NCBI RefSeq assembly: GCF_016518545.1
Contig: NZ_JACVTO010000015.1
Location: 1 to 64,000 of the forward strand
Reading direction: 5' to 3'
Source: Pseudomonas sp. S30
Lineage (GTDB): Bacteria; Pseudomonadota; Gammaproteobacteria; Pseudomonadales; Pseudomonadaceae
Length of the DNA stretch: 64,000 nt
Shown here: positions 16,769 through 25,019 of the stretch, piece by piece
How the letters are laid out: every line of letters begins with the position of its first letter
Position numbering within the stretch: position 1 is the first letter of the stretch
Program-made: the position numbers and the translations under genes
Notes under the pieces: generated by a model
What the model was told of the DNA's origin: nothing
Seen by the model: only the letters and a program-made list of their open reading frames with translations
The model's database searches: none

Positions 16769-17881
16769 TCACGGTATGAAACACGCCGGCGCAGACTGGG
16801 TATTGCGCAGGCAGATCCTGACGTCGTCCCCCAGCGCCTGCACACCGGTCAGCTCGAAGGCCGCAGGGGCGTCGAGCGCCGTTGGGAAGGCGCCCAGCAG
16901 CAAGGGCCGCGCGTCGCTGCCCAGCAGTTTAGGCGACACATAGGTCACCAGGTCGTCGACCAGCCCTTCGCGCACCAAGGCCCCAGCCAGGGTGGCGCCG
17001 GCCTCGACCAGCACCCTGTGCAGGCCCCGCTCGCTCAACGCTTGCAGACAACTGTGCAGGGACACATGGCCGTGGCTGGGTTCGACCTGGATTGCCTGAA
17101 CGCCGTCGGGGAGCTGATCGTGGCCGCCCGCGACGCGGTGCACGAGCAGCGTCGGGGCCTGCTCGTCGAACACCTGGGCGGTGTGCGGCAAGCGCAGGTC
17201 GCTGTCCAGCACCACGCGCCAGGGCGTGACGAAGGCTCGGTCCTCATCCAGGCGCACGGTCAGCGACGGATCGTCTGCCAGCACCGTGGCGCTGCCGGTG
17301 AGAATGGCGCAGTGCTCGCGGCGCAGGCGGTGCACGTCGGTGCGCGCGGCGGCGCCGGTGATCCATTTCGAGCGGCCGTCGGCCAACGCCGTGCGCCCGT
17401 CCAGGCTCATGGCCATTTTCAGGGTCACCCAGGGTCGGCCACGACGGGCACTGCTCAGAAAACCCTTGTTCAATTCCTGCGCCTCGCGGCGCATGACGCC
17501 CACGTCTACAGCGATTCCGGCCTCGCGCAAGAATGCGATGCCGCGGCCCGCCACCTTGTGGAACGGATCTTCGCAGGCCACCACCACCCGTTCGATCCCG
17601 GCCTGGAGTAGCGCCTGGTAGCACGGAGGCGTACGCCCGTGGTGCGCGCACGGTTCGAGGGTGACATAGGCGGTGGCGCCTCGGGCTGCCGCAGCGGCCC
17701 GTTTCAGCGCGTGAACTTCGGCATGGGGCTCGCCCGCCCGCTCATGCCAGCCCTCCCCCACCACATGGCCCTGGTTGACGATGACGCAGCCGACCTGGGG
17801 GTTCGGCCGGGTGGTGAAGCGGCCGCGCGCGGCCAGTTCCAGCGCGCGAGTCATGTGACGATGATCAGCGTCGGTGTGCAT
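16769..17881 (-). CDS. toxE: RibD-like deaminase/reductase of toxoflavin-type pathway (ToxE)
   Basis: A 370-residue bifunctional RibD homologue from the ATG at 17881 (an upstream start at 17923 adds an unlikely basic leader). The N-terminal deaminase has zinc ligands His53 and Glu55 (PHAEVH) with Cys78 and Cys87 (LEPCAHHGRTPPC). The C-terminal HTP reductase domain starts near WVTLKMAMSLDGRTA. In riboflavin synthesis it converts the GTP cyclohydrolase II product to a pyrimidinedione. In the tox cluster of Burkholderia glumae the ToxE homologue acts on the same early intermediate toward azapteridines. Its operon partners, not its sequence, point to toxoflavin. Confidence 0.8.
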   Translation of the reverse strand: MHTDADHRHMTRALELAARGRFTTRPNPQVGCVIVNQGHVVGEGWHERAGEPHAEVHALKRAAAAARGATAYVTLEPCAHHGRTPPCYQALLQAGIERVVVACEDPFHKVAGRGIAFLREAGIAVDVGVMRREAQELNKGFLSSARRGRPWVTLKMAMSLDGRTALADGRSKWITGAAARTDVHRLRREHCAILTGSATVLADDPSLTVRLDEDRAFVTPWRVVLDSDLRLPHTAQVFDEQAPTLLVHRVAGGHDQLPDGVQAIQVEPSHGHVSLHSCLQALSERGLHRVLVEAGATLAGALVREGLVDDLVTYVSPKLLGSDARPLLLGAFPTALDAPAAFELTGVQALGDDVRICLRNTQSAPACFIP

Positions 17882-17938
17882 GGCTGTCCCTCGGCAAGTG
17901 CCCGCGTCGCCCGAGGGGCGCACGCGGGTCGGTTGGTT

Positions 17939-19624
17939 TCAGGCACTGACGCTGATTGGGTACAGCTGGCCGTCGTAGGAACTGGCCAGGAACGCCCCTT
18001 GCTGCGCACTCCAGGTGATGCAGGAGATGCCGCTGGTGGTGGGCTTGACGCGACGGGTCCAGCAGCGCTGCTTGAGGTCGAACAGCGCGACGGTGCCGCC
18101 ATAGCTGCCGGTGGCGATCACCTGGCGATCGGCTGAGGCGGCGATGCACTTGACCGAATGCAGGTGCGGCGTCTCGTACACCTGCGACTGTTCACCCGCC
18201 CAGATCCGCAGCTTCAGGTCGCGCCCGACGCTGGCGAAGCCGCCGTGGACCGTGGCGCAGCCATTGGAGATGCGGTCGTGGGCCTGCTCGACGTGGCGAG
18301 CCAGGGAGAAGTCGCTGATGCGGTGGAAGGCCGCCGCCGCCGTGGCGCAGACGCTGAACAGGTAGTCCTCGTCGGCGGAAATGCCCTTGATCGCATTGTC
18401 GTGCATGGCCACTTCGCGGACGAACTCGGCCTGGCCCTGGGCATCGCGCCTGAAGATCAGCGCCTCTCCGGTGTAGGTGCCCACGGCTGCATGGGGCACG
18501 CCGTCACGGGTGAAACAGGTGGCGCAGTTCAGCGGCGAGCGATGCTGGTGGATCAGCCGGCCGCTGACGGCATCGTAGACCTGCCCCATCTGCCCGCCGG
18601 TGAGCACTTCCTCGCCGAACGGCAGGAGGAAGTTGCACAGGCTGCCGATCAGGGTGCTGGGCGTGCCGTCGATCAGCAGCTTGCCGGCGTCGCCGATGGC
18701 GTAGGTGTGGCCGTCATGGATCGACACCGCGTTCAGGCTGATGGCGTGGTCGATACCGTCCAGGTTCCAGGCGTCGGCGACGTGGTCCCAGATGGCGTAG
18801 GTGGAGCCGAAGGTCACGAAGGCGATGCGCCGGTCGCCCAGGAACGCGCAGCTGCGCGGCCAGATGACACTGGGCAGCGAGCTGTGCGCCAGGCGCACCA
18901 GGGTGCCGCCTTCATAGCGCCACAGCACCACGGAACGGTCGTAGCTCAGGCTGATCAGCCAGCGCTTGCGCTCGTCCCAGACCACCCGTTTGACGCCGGC
19001 AGCGTGGGCCTGGATGCTGGTCTTGCCTTGCGCGTCGATGACCGTCAGGCGGCCGTCATCGTCGCCGGCGAAAATGGTGCCGTCGCTGGCCAGAGCGATG
19101 GTGTCGGTCTCCACGCCGCCGAGGTCGATGCGCTCCACTTCAGCGCCGGTGTGCACGTTCCAGCGGCGGATGCTGCCGTCGTCGCTGCTCGACACCAGCG
19201 TGTGGCCGTCGGCGCTCCAGCTCAGGGAGATGACGTCGGCGTCATGGCCTTCGAGGATCTGCAGGCAGGTGCCGTTTTCGGCGTCGAACACGCGCAAGGT
19301 GTGGTCACGCGAGCAGGTGGCGACGCGTTCGCCGGATGGGTCGAAGGCGGCCATCTCGACGTCGTCGCGGTGCCCGACCAGCGCCGTTCTCAGGCGCATC
19401 GACGGCACGTCCCAGACCCGTGCGGTGTAGTCGCTGCTGGCCGACACCAGGCGGGTGCCGGCGGCGTTGAACGCGCATTGGTTGGCCAGGTGGTCGTGGA
19501 ACACCCGGTGCACGGCCTGGCGGGTCTGCGCGTCCCAGAGGATGACCTGGTTGTCGTAGCCGGCGGTGGCGACGTACTGTTCGGCAAAACTGGCGATACC
19601 GCTGATGGGGGCAAAGTGTTTCAT
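17939..19624 (-). CDS. toxC: WD40-repeat protein of toxoflavin-type pathway (ToxC)
   Basis: A 561-residue protein made of WD40 repeats and nothing else visible. Examples are QVILWDAQTRQAVHRV, ARVWDVPSMRLR, LRVFDAENGTCLQIL, IRRWNVHTGAEV, LRIWAGEQ and VALFDLKQRCW. About ten or more blades suggest a double propeller. There is no signal peptide. A stand-alone WD40 protein between GTP cyclohydrolase II and RibD homologues is the hallmark of tox clusters (ToxC). Its chemical role cannot be deduced from sequence; a scaffold is a fair guess. It is spaced 12 bases from toxB and about 57 from toxE. Confidence 0.8.
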   Translation of the reverse strand: MKHFAPISGIASFAEQYVATAGYDNQVILWDAQTRQAVHRVFHDHLANQCAFNAAGTRLVSASSDYTARVWDVPSMRLRTALVGHRDDVEMAAFDPSGERVATCSRDHTLRVFDAENGTCLQILEGHDADVISLSWSADGHTLVSSSDDGSIRRWNVHTGAEVERIDLGGVETDTIALASDGTIFAGDDDGRLTVIDAQGKTSIQAHAAGVKRVVWDERKRWLISLSYDRSVVLWRYEGGTLVRLAHSSLPSVIWPRSCAFLGDRRIAFVTFGSTYAIWDHVADAWNLDGIDHAISLNAVSIHDGHTYAIGDAGKLLIDGTPSTLIGSLCNFLLPFGEEVLTGGQMGQVYDAVSGRLIHQHRSPLNCATCFTRDGVPHAAVGTYTGEALIFRRDAQGQAEFVREVAMHDNAIKGISADEDYLFSVCATAAAAFHRISDFSLARHVEQAHDRISNGCATVHGGFASVGRDLKLRIWAGEQSQVYETPHLHSVKCIAASADRQVIATGSYGGTVALFDLKQRCWTRRVKPTTSGISCITWSAQQGAFLASSYDGQLYPISVSA

Positions 19625-19636
19625 CTCAACGCTTCC

Positions 19637-20248
19637 TTATGCTGAGTAATCCAGGTCCAGATCGATCGCGTGCTGTTTCTTGGCGATTTTCGCCGTGAGG
19701 TAATGACGGTTGTGCTCGGTGAGGAACACGCCGGTGGCGATGACTTCATCCACCTGGATACCGTGCTGCCTGAGGGTGGCGACCTTGTCGGGGTTGTTGG
19801 TCATCAACCGGCAGCGCGAAATGCCGAGGCCGCGCAACATGCCGGCGGCGATGGCGAAGTCGCGTCCGTCTTCGGGCAAGTCGAGTTGGCGGTTGGCCTC
19901 GAACGTATCCAGACCGGTGTCTTGCAGGCGATAGGCCGCCAACTTGGCGTACAGGCCAATACCCCGACCTTCCTGCCGCAAATAGAGCAGCACGCCGCCT
20001 TCATCGGTCATGCGCTGCAGGGCTTCGTTCAATTGCGCGCCGCAGTCGCAGCGGTGCGAACCGAAGATGTCCCCGGTCAGGCATTCGGAATGAATGCGCA
20101 CCAGCGGCGAGTGCTGTTGCACATCGCCAACGACGATGGCGATGTGTTCTTCGCTGGGGGAAAACCCTTCGAAGGACACGAAACTTCCGACATGCCCGCC
20201 ACTGAGGATGGGAATTTCCACGGTGTTTTTAACTTTGTACGCTTGCAT
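19637..20248 (-). CDS. toxB: GTP cyclohydrolase II of toxoflavin-type pathway (ToxB)
   Basis: A 203-residue RibA-type enzyme from the ATG at 20248 (MQAYKVKNTVEIPI); an ATG at 20278 would add ten residues. The zinc motif is complete: Cys56, Cys67 and Cys69 in SECLTGDIFGSHRCDCGAQL. The catalytic RQEGRGIGL loop is present. It opens the imidazole ring of GTP to give the formamide-free pyrimidine used by the next enzymes. A second RibA beside a second RibD, away from other riboflavin genes, points to secondary metabolism. It lies 12 bases from the WD40 gene. Confidence 0.85.
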   Translation of the reverse strand: MQAYKVKNTVEIPILSGGHVGSFVSFEGFSPSEEHIAIVVGDVQQHSPLVRIHSECLTGDIFGSHRCDCGAQLNEALQRMTDEGGVLLYLRQEGRGIGLYAKLAAYRLQDTGLDTFEANRQLDLPEDGRDFAIAAGMLRGLGISRCRLMTNNPDKVATLRQHGIQVDEVIATGVFLTEHNRHYLTAKIAKKQHAIDLDLDYSA

Positions 20249-20290
20249 ATGAGCAACCCTCTTCTGATCACACTTCATGACGCATCCTTG

Positions 20291-21298
20291 TCATTGCAAG
20301 TCTTCAGCGAGACGAAAACCCATTACGTAGATGTCTCTTGGAAACTTCCCATGACGCCGGGTGGTTCTTGCCAGGTCGCGAAACCGCGAGAAACTTCCGC
20401 CTCTGGCGACGCGGTGGCTGCCGACGGCCGACACCAGGTCATCTTTGATCGCCGTGCCGCCGGGATAGGCGTGGTAGTCGTCGGCGACGAATTCTTCGAC
20501 GTTGCCGGCCATGTCCAGGCAGCCGAAAGGCGACGCGCCATTGGCGAACAGGCCGACCGGGGTGGTCTGGAACACGCCCAGTTCCGCCGTGTTGGCGTGA
20601 TCGGGCAGGAACTCGTCACCCCAGGGGTACTGCAGGCCCTGGGGACCTGCCGCGGCGTACTCCCACTGCGCTTCGGTGGGCAGGCGGAAGCTGCGCCCGG
20701 TCCTGGCCGACAGCCATTGCGTGTAGCACTGCGCATCTTCGGCGGTGATCCCCGAGACCGGATGGTTGGCGCGCTCCAGCGGATAGCGCCCGAGAAACCA
20801 GTCGGTGGGAATGCGCGGCTCGCCCGAGTCGACCAGGAAGGTGCGGTATTCGAGATTGGTCACCGGATAACGGCCGATCCGGTACGCGGCCAGGGTCACC
20901 GGATGACGAGGCGTCTCCTTGGCGATCCAGTCCGGGTCGAGGTTCAGGTCCGCCAGGTCATGCAGTACGGCCGGCAGATGTTCGCTCGGCAAGCCGATGT
21001 GCGGGGTGGCGGCCGGCACATCGATCATGTTCGGGGTCAGCGCGTTCAACCGCGGATCGCCGACGCAGGCCAGGATCTGCCCGGCATTGAAGCGGTAGCT
21101 GAGGTCGCACTCCTTGCTCTCCAGCGAATCCACCCAGTGCGCCACACCGCCTGCGACCAGCGCGCAGAAGGTGTCCGGCGTCAGGCTCAGGGGCCTGGCC
21201 GGGGTGTAGGATCGGGGCAGACCGAGCAATTCGCGATCGCTCTGTTCAGGACAGGCTCGACGCATCCGCTCTGGAGAATGAAAGCTCATGAGTCCCAT
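20291..21298 (-). CDS. toxD: SUMF1/formylglycine-type enzyme of toxoflavin-type pathway (ToxD)
   Basis: A 335-residue protein from the ATG at 21298 (GGAG seven bases upstream); ATG 21289 is an alternative. Residues 1-120 form a tox-specific N-terminal region. From about 140 the FGE-sulfatase/SUMF1 fold appears: YRIGRYPVTNLEYRTFL, HPVSGITAEDAQCYTQWLS, RLPTEAQWEYAAAG, MAGNVEEFVADDY and RGGSFSRFRDLARTTRR. ToxD of Burkholderia glumae has the same type of domain. Members of this fold oxidise cysteines or join C-S bonds; what this branch does in ring formation is not evident from sequence. It sits between toxA and toxB in a tight operon. Confidence 0.75.
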   Translation of the reverse strand: MGLMSFHSPERMRRACPEQSDRELLGLPRSYTPARPLSLTPDTFCALVAGGVAHWVDSLESKECDLSYRFNAGQILACVGDPRLNALTPNMIDVPAATPHIGLPSEHLPAVLHDLADLNLDPDWIAKETPRHPVTLAAYRIGRYPVTNLEYRTFLVDSGEPRIPTDWFLGRYPLERANHPVSGITAEDAQCYTQWLSARTGRSFRLPTEAQWEYAAAGPQGLQYPWGDEFLPDHANTAELGVFQTTPVGLFANGASPFGCLDMAGNVEEFVADDYHAYPGGTAIKDDLVSAVGSHRVARGGSFSRFRDLARTTRRHGKFPRDIYVMGFRLAEDLQ

Positions 21299-21328
21299 GG
21301 ACCAACTCCATTTTCTCTGGGCAGCGCC

Positions 21329-22069
21329 TTACAGCGTGCACACCAGGCCTGTTTGCAGGCAGTTGTTCTTGAACACTTCCCAGAAACCGGGGGTGTATTT
21401 GCGTTCGTCGCTGTCGAGCAGCAACGGCTTCTGCCAGGTGAAAGAAGTGAAGCCGGCCTTCTTCAGCGCGCGCTCGTAATCGGCACGGCCCCAGCGGTAG
21501 AACGTGAAGGGGCTCGGTGGCTGGGTGACGAATTCGGCCTGATGGCGGTAGCCGGCGCCCCAGGCTTCTTCGGTGAGCACATTGACGCCATACACGTCGA
21601 AGTTGCCCAGGCCCAGTTCGAAGTCCGGCTCCACGGTGTAGGCCACCAAGGTGCCGCCGGGCTTCAAGTTCCGGGCGACGCAGGCGAACATGTTCTCCAG
21701 GTCTTCGAGGGAGGACGCATAGTTGAACAGCCAGGCGGCGACGACCATGTCGAAGTTGCCCAGTTTCTCCATCCTGGAGGCATCGCGGACATGGAACTCG
21801 AGATCGTCCCCAACGCGTGCGGACTCGTCCCTGGCGAGGGCGATCATCTTTTCCGATATATCGACACCGACCACCTTGCTGGCGCCGCGCTCGCGCAGCT
21901 GCCGACCGAAATAGCCGAAGCCGCACGCCACGTCGAGCACCGACTTGCCGCTGACATCGCCCACCATGTGCAGAATCGTCCGCACTTCCACCTCACGTTG
22001 GGCGGCCGTGTCGGTGAAACTTTCGAATCGATCTCCAATGACATTGTATTCGGCGCTTTGCACACTCAT
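21329..22069 (-). CDS. toxA: SAM methyltransferase of toxoflavin-type pathway (ToxA)
   Basis: A 246-residue class I methyltransferase. Motif I reads VLDVACGFGYFG, then VVGVDISEKMIA (motif II) and FDMVVAAWLFNYAS (motif IV-like). ToxA performs the two N-methylations that turn 1,6-didemethyltoxoflavin into reumycin and then toxoflavin. It is the first gene of the operon; about 140 bases before its start there is a T-N11-A dyad suited to a LysR regulator. Its length and gene order support ToxA. If methylation differs, the product could be a relative such as fervenulin or reumycin. Confidence 0.8.
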   Translation of the reverse strand: MSVQSAEYNVIGDRFESFTDTAAQREVEVRTILHMVGDVSGKSVLDVACGFGYFGRQLRERGASKVVGVDISEKMIALARDESARVGDDLEFHVRDASRMEKLGNFDMVVAAWLFNYASSLEDLENMFACVARNLKPGGTLVAYTVEPDFELGLGNFDVYGVNVLTEEAWGAGYRHQAEFVTQPPSPFTFYRWGRADYERALKKAGFTSFTWQKPLLLDSDERKYTPGFWEVFKNNCLQTGLVCTL

Positions 22070-22211
22070 CCGACTCTCCTTAGTTCAAGAAAAAGTATTC
22101 GACAGCGTCTCGTCCTTCAGACCGATCGGCAATTCGATAAACATCATCAACGACACGAATATGGTTAGGCGGGCGTTTGGCGAAATCCAATTCTTTGTTC
22201 GCATTCAGAGT

Positions 22212-22226
22212 ATTCACGCAGCGAAT
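22212..22226 (-). promoter_or_regulatory. LysR-type T-N11-A dyad upstream of toxA
   Basis: ATTCAC-GCA-GCGAAT is an interrupted inverted repeat of the T-N11-A form that LysR regulators bind, 143 bases before the toxA start. A second perfect dyad, AAAAAGT-GA-ACTTTTT, lies at 22246-22261. In Burkholderia the LysR protein ToxR activates toxA from such a site; this is a pattern match only. Confidence 0.4.
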
Positions 22227-22268
22227 AACTCTATTAGAAAGTTACAAAAAGTGAACTTTTTCACATAA

Positions 22269-22298
22269 CGAAAAAACGCCTCCCAGAGGGGAGGCGCT
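22269..22298 (-). terminator. terminator after the LysR gene
   Basis: CGCCTCCC (22276-22283) pairs with GGGAGGCG (22288-22295). On the minus strand the hairpin is followed by TTTTTT, a good factor-independent terminator. It separates the LysR gene from the tox operon. The remaining gap up to 22401 holds no gene. Confidence 0.8.
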
Positions 22299-22401
22299 TT
22301 AATGGCACTTAACTTTTGGAGTGCATTTCAGACGCTGCTCTCGACCTATAACACCTTGGTATCAGGCCGTAGGATGTACGATGACAGAATTCATTTGGTG
22401 C

Positions 22402-23310
22402 TCATTGTTCATTCGCCACGCGCATGATCATCTGTCGCAACCAGGCATGTGCCGGGTCCGATTCACGTCGCGGATGCCAGATCATGTTGAAGTCGAACCG
22501 AGGGATCTCGAAGGGCGGTTCGAACAGGCGCAGGCGCTCGTCGCTGTCGACCGCATCGAGGCTGCGTCGGGCGACGGTGAGGATCAGGTCGGTGCCGGCG
22601 ATCAGGTCACTGGCCACGCTCCAGTGGGGCAGCGAGACGCTGATCTGGCGCTGCACCCCCAGCTTGCCCAGGGCGCGATCGACTTCGTTGTCCGCACCGG
22701 CGCGCATCGCGACCAGCACGTGGGGGCGCTTGAGCCAGCCTTCGAGGTCGGCGATGCCCTTCTCGGGAATGCTGGAGGCGTCGGCCACGCAGACGAATCG
22801 CTCCGAGAACAGGGTGTGGCGCTTGAGTTCATCCAGCTGTTTGCCGGGAAATACGCCCAAGGCCAGATCGACCTCGCCCTCTCGAACGTCTGCCAGCATC
22901 GACTCGCGACTGGCCTGGCTAACCAGCAGTTCGACGCCGGGCGCCATGGCCCTGAAGGCGCGGATCAGGCCCGGCAGGAGTACGCGCGAGCCGTAGTCGG
23001 ACATTGCCAGGCGAAACACTCGCCGTGCCTTGGTGGGGTCGAATTGCGGCGGTTCGAACAGCGTGCCGATCTGTCCGAGGGCATCGTTGAGCGGGTGCAG
23101 CAACTCGGACGCTCGCGCGGTGAGCTCCAGTTGCCCGCCTCGCCTGATTAGCAAGGGATCGTCGAACAGACGGCGAAGGTGTGCCAGCGCATGACTGACC
23201 GCCGGCTGGCTCTTGTGCAAGCGAGACGCCGCGCGGGTGATGTGCTTTTCGACCAGTAGCGCCTGAAGAGTCACGAGAAGATTGAGGTCGACGCTTCTGA
23301 GATTATTCAT
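22402..23310 (-). CDS. LysR-family regulator, candidate ToxR
   Basis: A 302-residue LTTR. The N-terminal winged HTH reads VDLNLLVTLQALLVEKHITRAASRL, then SQPAVSHALAHLRRLFDDPLLIRR. The effector-binding domain follows from about residue 90. It lies upstream of toxA on the same strand and divergent from the small transporter and RND genes, so it is positioned to control both. In B. glumae a LysR protein (ToxR) senses toxoflavin and activates biosynthesis and export. The terminator between this gene and toxA shows a separate transcript. The alternative is that it only serves the adjacent transporters. Confidence 0.7.
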   Translation of the reverse strand: MNNLRSVDLNLLVTLQALLVEKHITRAASRLHKSQPAVSHALAHLRRLFDDPLLIRRGGQLELTARASELLHPLNDALGQIGTLFEPPQFDPTKARRVFRLAMSDYGSRVLLPGLIRAFRAMAPGVELLVSQASRESMLADVREGEVDLALGVFPGKQLDELKRHTLFSERFVCVADASSIPEKGIADLEGWLKRPHVLVAMRAGADNEVDRALGKLGVQRQISVSLPHWSVASDLIAGTDLILTVARRSLDAVDSDERLRLFEPPFEIPRFDFNMIWHPRRESDPAHAWLRQMIMRVANEQ

Positions 23311-23404
23311 CCGTTGAATACCATCGCTTGGTTATACGAATTTCCATTCCCTTTATTCATATTTCAAAATCAAGTGCAACACAACTCTGGGTGAAGCGAC
23401 GGCC

Positions 23405-23890
23405 ATGACCAACCCCCTTTCGATGTCCACTGCAATGCTCGTCGGTGCCGCACTCGCGGCCGGTGCGGTAGTTCCCTTCCAGGCGGCAGCCAACGCCTCG
23501 CTGGGCCGCGCCATCGGCCACCCGCTCTGGGCCACCGTGGCGTCGCTGATCATCAGCCTGATCGCCATCGCGCCGGTGCTGCTGGCGATGCGTACCCCGG
23601 CTCCGCAACTGAGCGCCGTCAGCAGCCTGCCGGTGTGGGCCTGGATCGGCGGCATCGCCGGGGTCATCTACATCACCGCCGCCCTGCTGTTGTCCCCGCG
23701 CATGGGCACCACCAGTTTCATGGCCTGCGTGATCGGCGGTCAGCTGTTGACCTCGATCATCATCGATCATTTCGGCCTGATGGGCATGCCGACTCGACAG
23801 GTCACGCTGTTCAGGGTACTCGGCGTGGCGTTGATCTTCGCCGGGGTCCTGCTGGTGCAGTTCTCCAGCCAACCTGTGATCAAGGAATGA
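23405..23890 (+). CDS. DMT family transporter (YdcZ/DUF606)
   Basis: A 161-residue protein with five hydrophobic segments. It has the DUF606 pattern: an early PFQAAANASLGRAIGHPLWAT, then WIGGIAGVIYI, and a C-terminal RVLGVALIFAGVLLVQF. It is a half-size member of the drug/metabolite transporter superfamily in the inner membrane. The gene is divergent from the LysR regulator and seven bases before the membrane fusion protein gene, so the three downstream genes are one operon. The substrate is unknown. Confidence 0.75.
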   Translation: MTNPLSMSTAMLVGAALAAGAVVPFQAAANASLGRAIGHPLWATVASLIISLIAIAPVLLAMRTPAPQLSAVSSLPVWAWIGGIAGVIYITAALLLSPRMGTTSFMACVIGGQLLTSIIIDHFGLMGMPTRQVTLFRVLGVALIFAGVLLVQFSSQPVIKE

Positions 23891-23897
23891 TCCGCCC

Positions 23898-25019
23898 ATG
23901 CGCACCAGGACGGCTGTGCTATCGATCACCCTGCTGATGCTCATCGCGCTAGGCGCGTGGGCGTGGTCGAGCAGACCCTTCGGCGAACGGACGAGCGCAC
24001 CAGCCCCTGCGCCCACCCAGGTGCAGGTGGCCAAGGCCGTGAGCCAGCACCTGCCGCGCTACCTGGACAGCCTGGGCACGCTGGAAGCGGGCGAGCAGGT
24101 GCTGGTGAGCGCCGAAGTGGGCGGCAAGGTGGAGCGACTCGACTTCGATTCCGGCCAGTCCGTCACCCGAGGGCAGGTCCTGGTGTCGCTCAACAGCGCA
24201 CCGGAGCGCGCCGAAGCGGACCACCAACGGGCCCTGCTGGCCAATGCGCAGAAACGCCTGAAGCGTATCCGCGAGCTGATGCCTGCCGGCGCAGTCGCCA
24301 AGGAAGACCTGGACAACGCGCAGATGGACCTGGACGCTGCCAAGGCGCTGCTGGCCAAGACCGAAGCGGTGATCGCGCAGAAGACCATCAGGGCGCCGTT
24401 CAGCGGCGAGCTGGGCATCAGGAAGGTCCATGTGGGCCAGTACGTCAACGCGGGAGACCCGGTGGCGAGCCTGATCAACCGGCGCGAACTGCGGGTGAAT
24501 TTCTCGCTGGACGAACAGGCCAGCGCGCAGGTGGTCAAGGGGCAGGAGGTGCTGTTGAACTTCAGGGCGCTGCCGGGCGAAGACTACAAGGCGCGCATCC
24601 TCACCCTCGATCCGCTGCTGGACAACACCCGCATGAGCCGAATACAGGCCGTGCTGAGTACCCCCGGCGACACCCTCAGGCCGGGGATGTCAGCCGATGT
24701 GAGGGTGGTGCAGGCCACCCAGGCAGCGACGCTGGTGGTCCCGGCCACGGCCATCGTCAGCAGCGCCTACGGTGATGTCGTCTACCGCATCGAGCGAACC
24801 GAGGCAGGCGCGCAGGTACACCGGGTCGCGGTGAAGGCCGGCACGCGGGCCGACGGCTGGCGAGTGGTCAGCGAAGGGCTGGAGGAAGGCGACGAAGTGG
24901 TGGCGGTGGGACAAAATCGCCTGAGCGACGGACAGGCGGTCCAGCCGAGCGCCGCCGCGGCCCAGGCGCATGGCCGCGCGCAGGCCGAGGCCCAGGGAGC
25001 ACGCCATGCATTTCACTGA
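23898..25019 (+). CDS. RND efflux periplasmic adaptor (membrane fusion protein)
   Basis: A 373-residue HlyD/MexH-type adaptor. Residues 1-23 form an N-terminal anchor (VLSITLLMLIALGAWAW). The first lipoyl half is SAEVGGKVERLDFDSGQSVTRGQVL. A helical hairpin runs over about 100-150, the second lipoyl half includes IRAPFSGELGIRKVHVGQYV, and a beta-barrel with LRPGMSADVRV follows. The basic/Ala-rich tail overlaps the RND pump gene by 14 bases. It links the inner-membrane pump to an outer-membrane channel. No outer-membrane factor gene is present here, so a TolC/OprM-type protein from elsewhere would be used. Confidence 0.88.
   Translation: MRTRTAVLSITLLMLIALGAWAWSSRPFGERTSAPAPAPTQVQVAKAVSQHLPRYLDSLGTLEAGEQVLVSAEVGGKVERLDFDSGQSVTRGQVLVSLNSAPERAEADHQRALLANAQKRLKRIRELMPAGAVAKEDLDNAQMDLDAAKALLAKTEAVIAQKTIRAPFSGELGIRKVHVGQYVNAGDPVASLINRRELRVNFSLDEQASAQVVKGQEVLLNFRALPGEDYKARILTLDPLLDNTRMSRIQAVLSTPGDTLRPGMSADVRVVQATQAATLVVPATAIVSSAYGDVVYRIERTEAGAQVHRVAVKAGTRADGWRVVSEGLEEGDEVVAVGQNRLSDGQAVQPSAAAAQAHGRAQAEAQGARHAFH

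Noticed and set aside
18158..19645. 495-codon open frame opposite the WD40 gene
   Set aside because: It is the antisense of a GC-rich gene. The translation is compositionally odd (many Gly, Ala, Val, His, Gln) and has no domain, while the other strand has clear WD40 repeats.
20248..20278. extended start of the GTP cyclohydrolase II gene
   Set aside because: The extra ten residues are not part of the RibA fold; MQAYKVKN from 20248 gives the normal length and zinc-site position.
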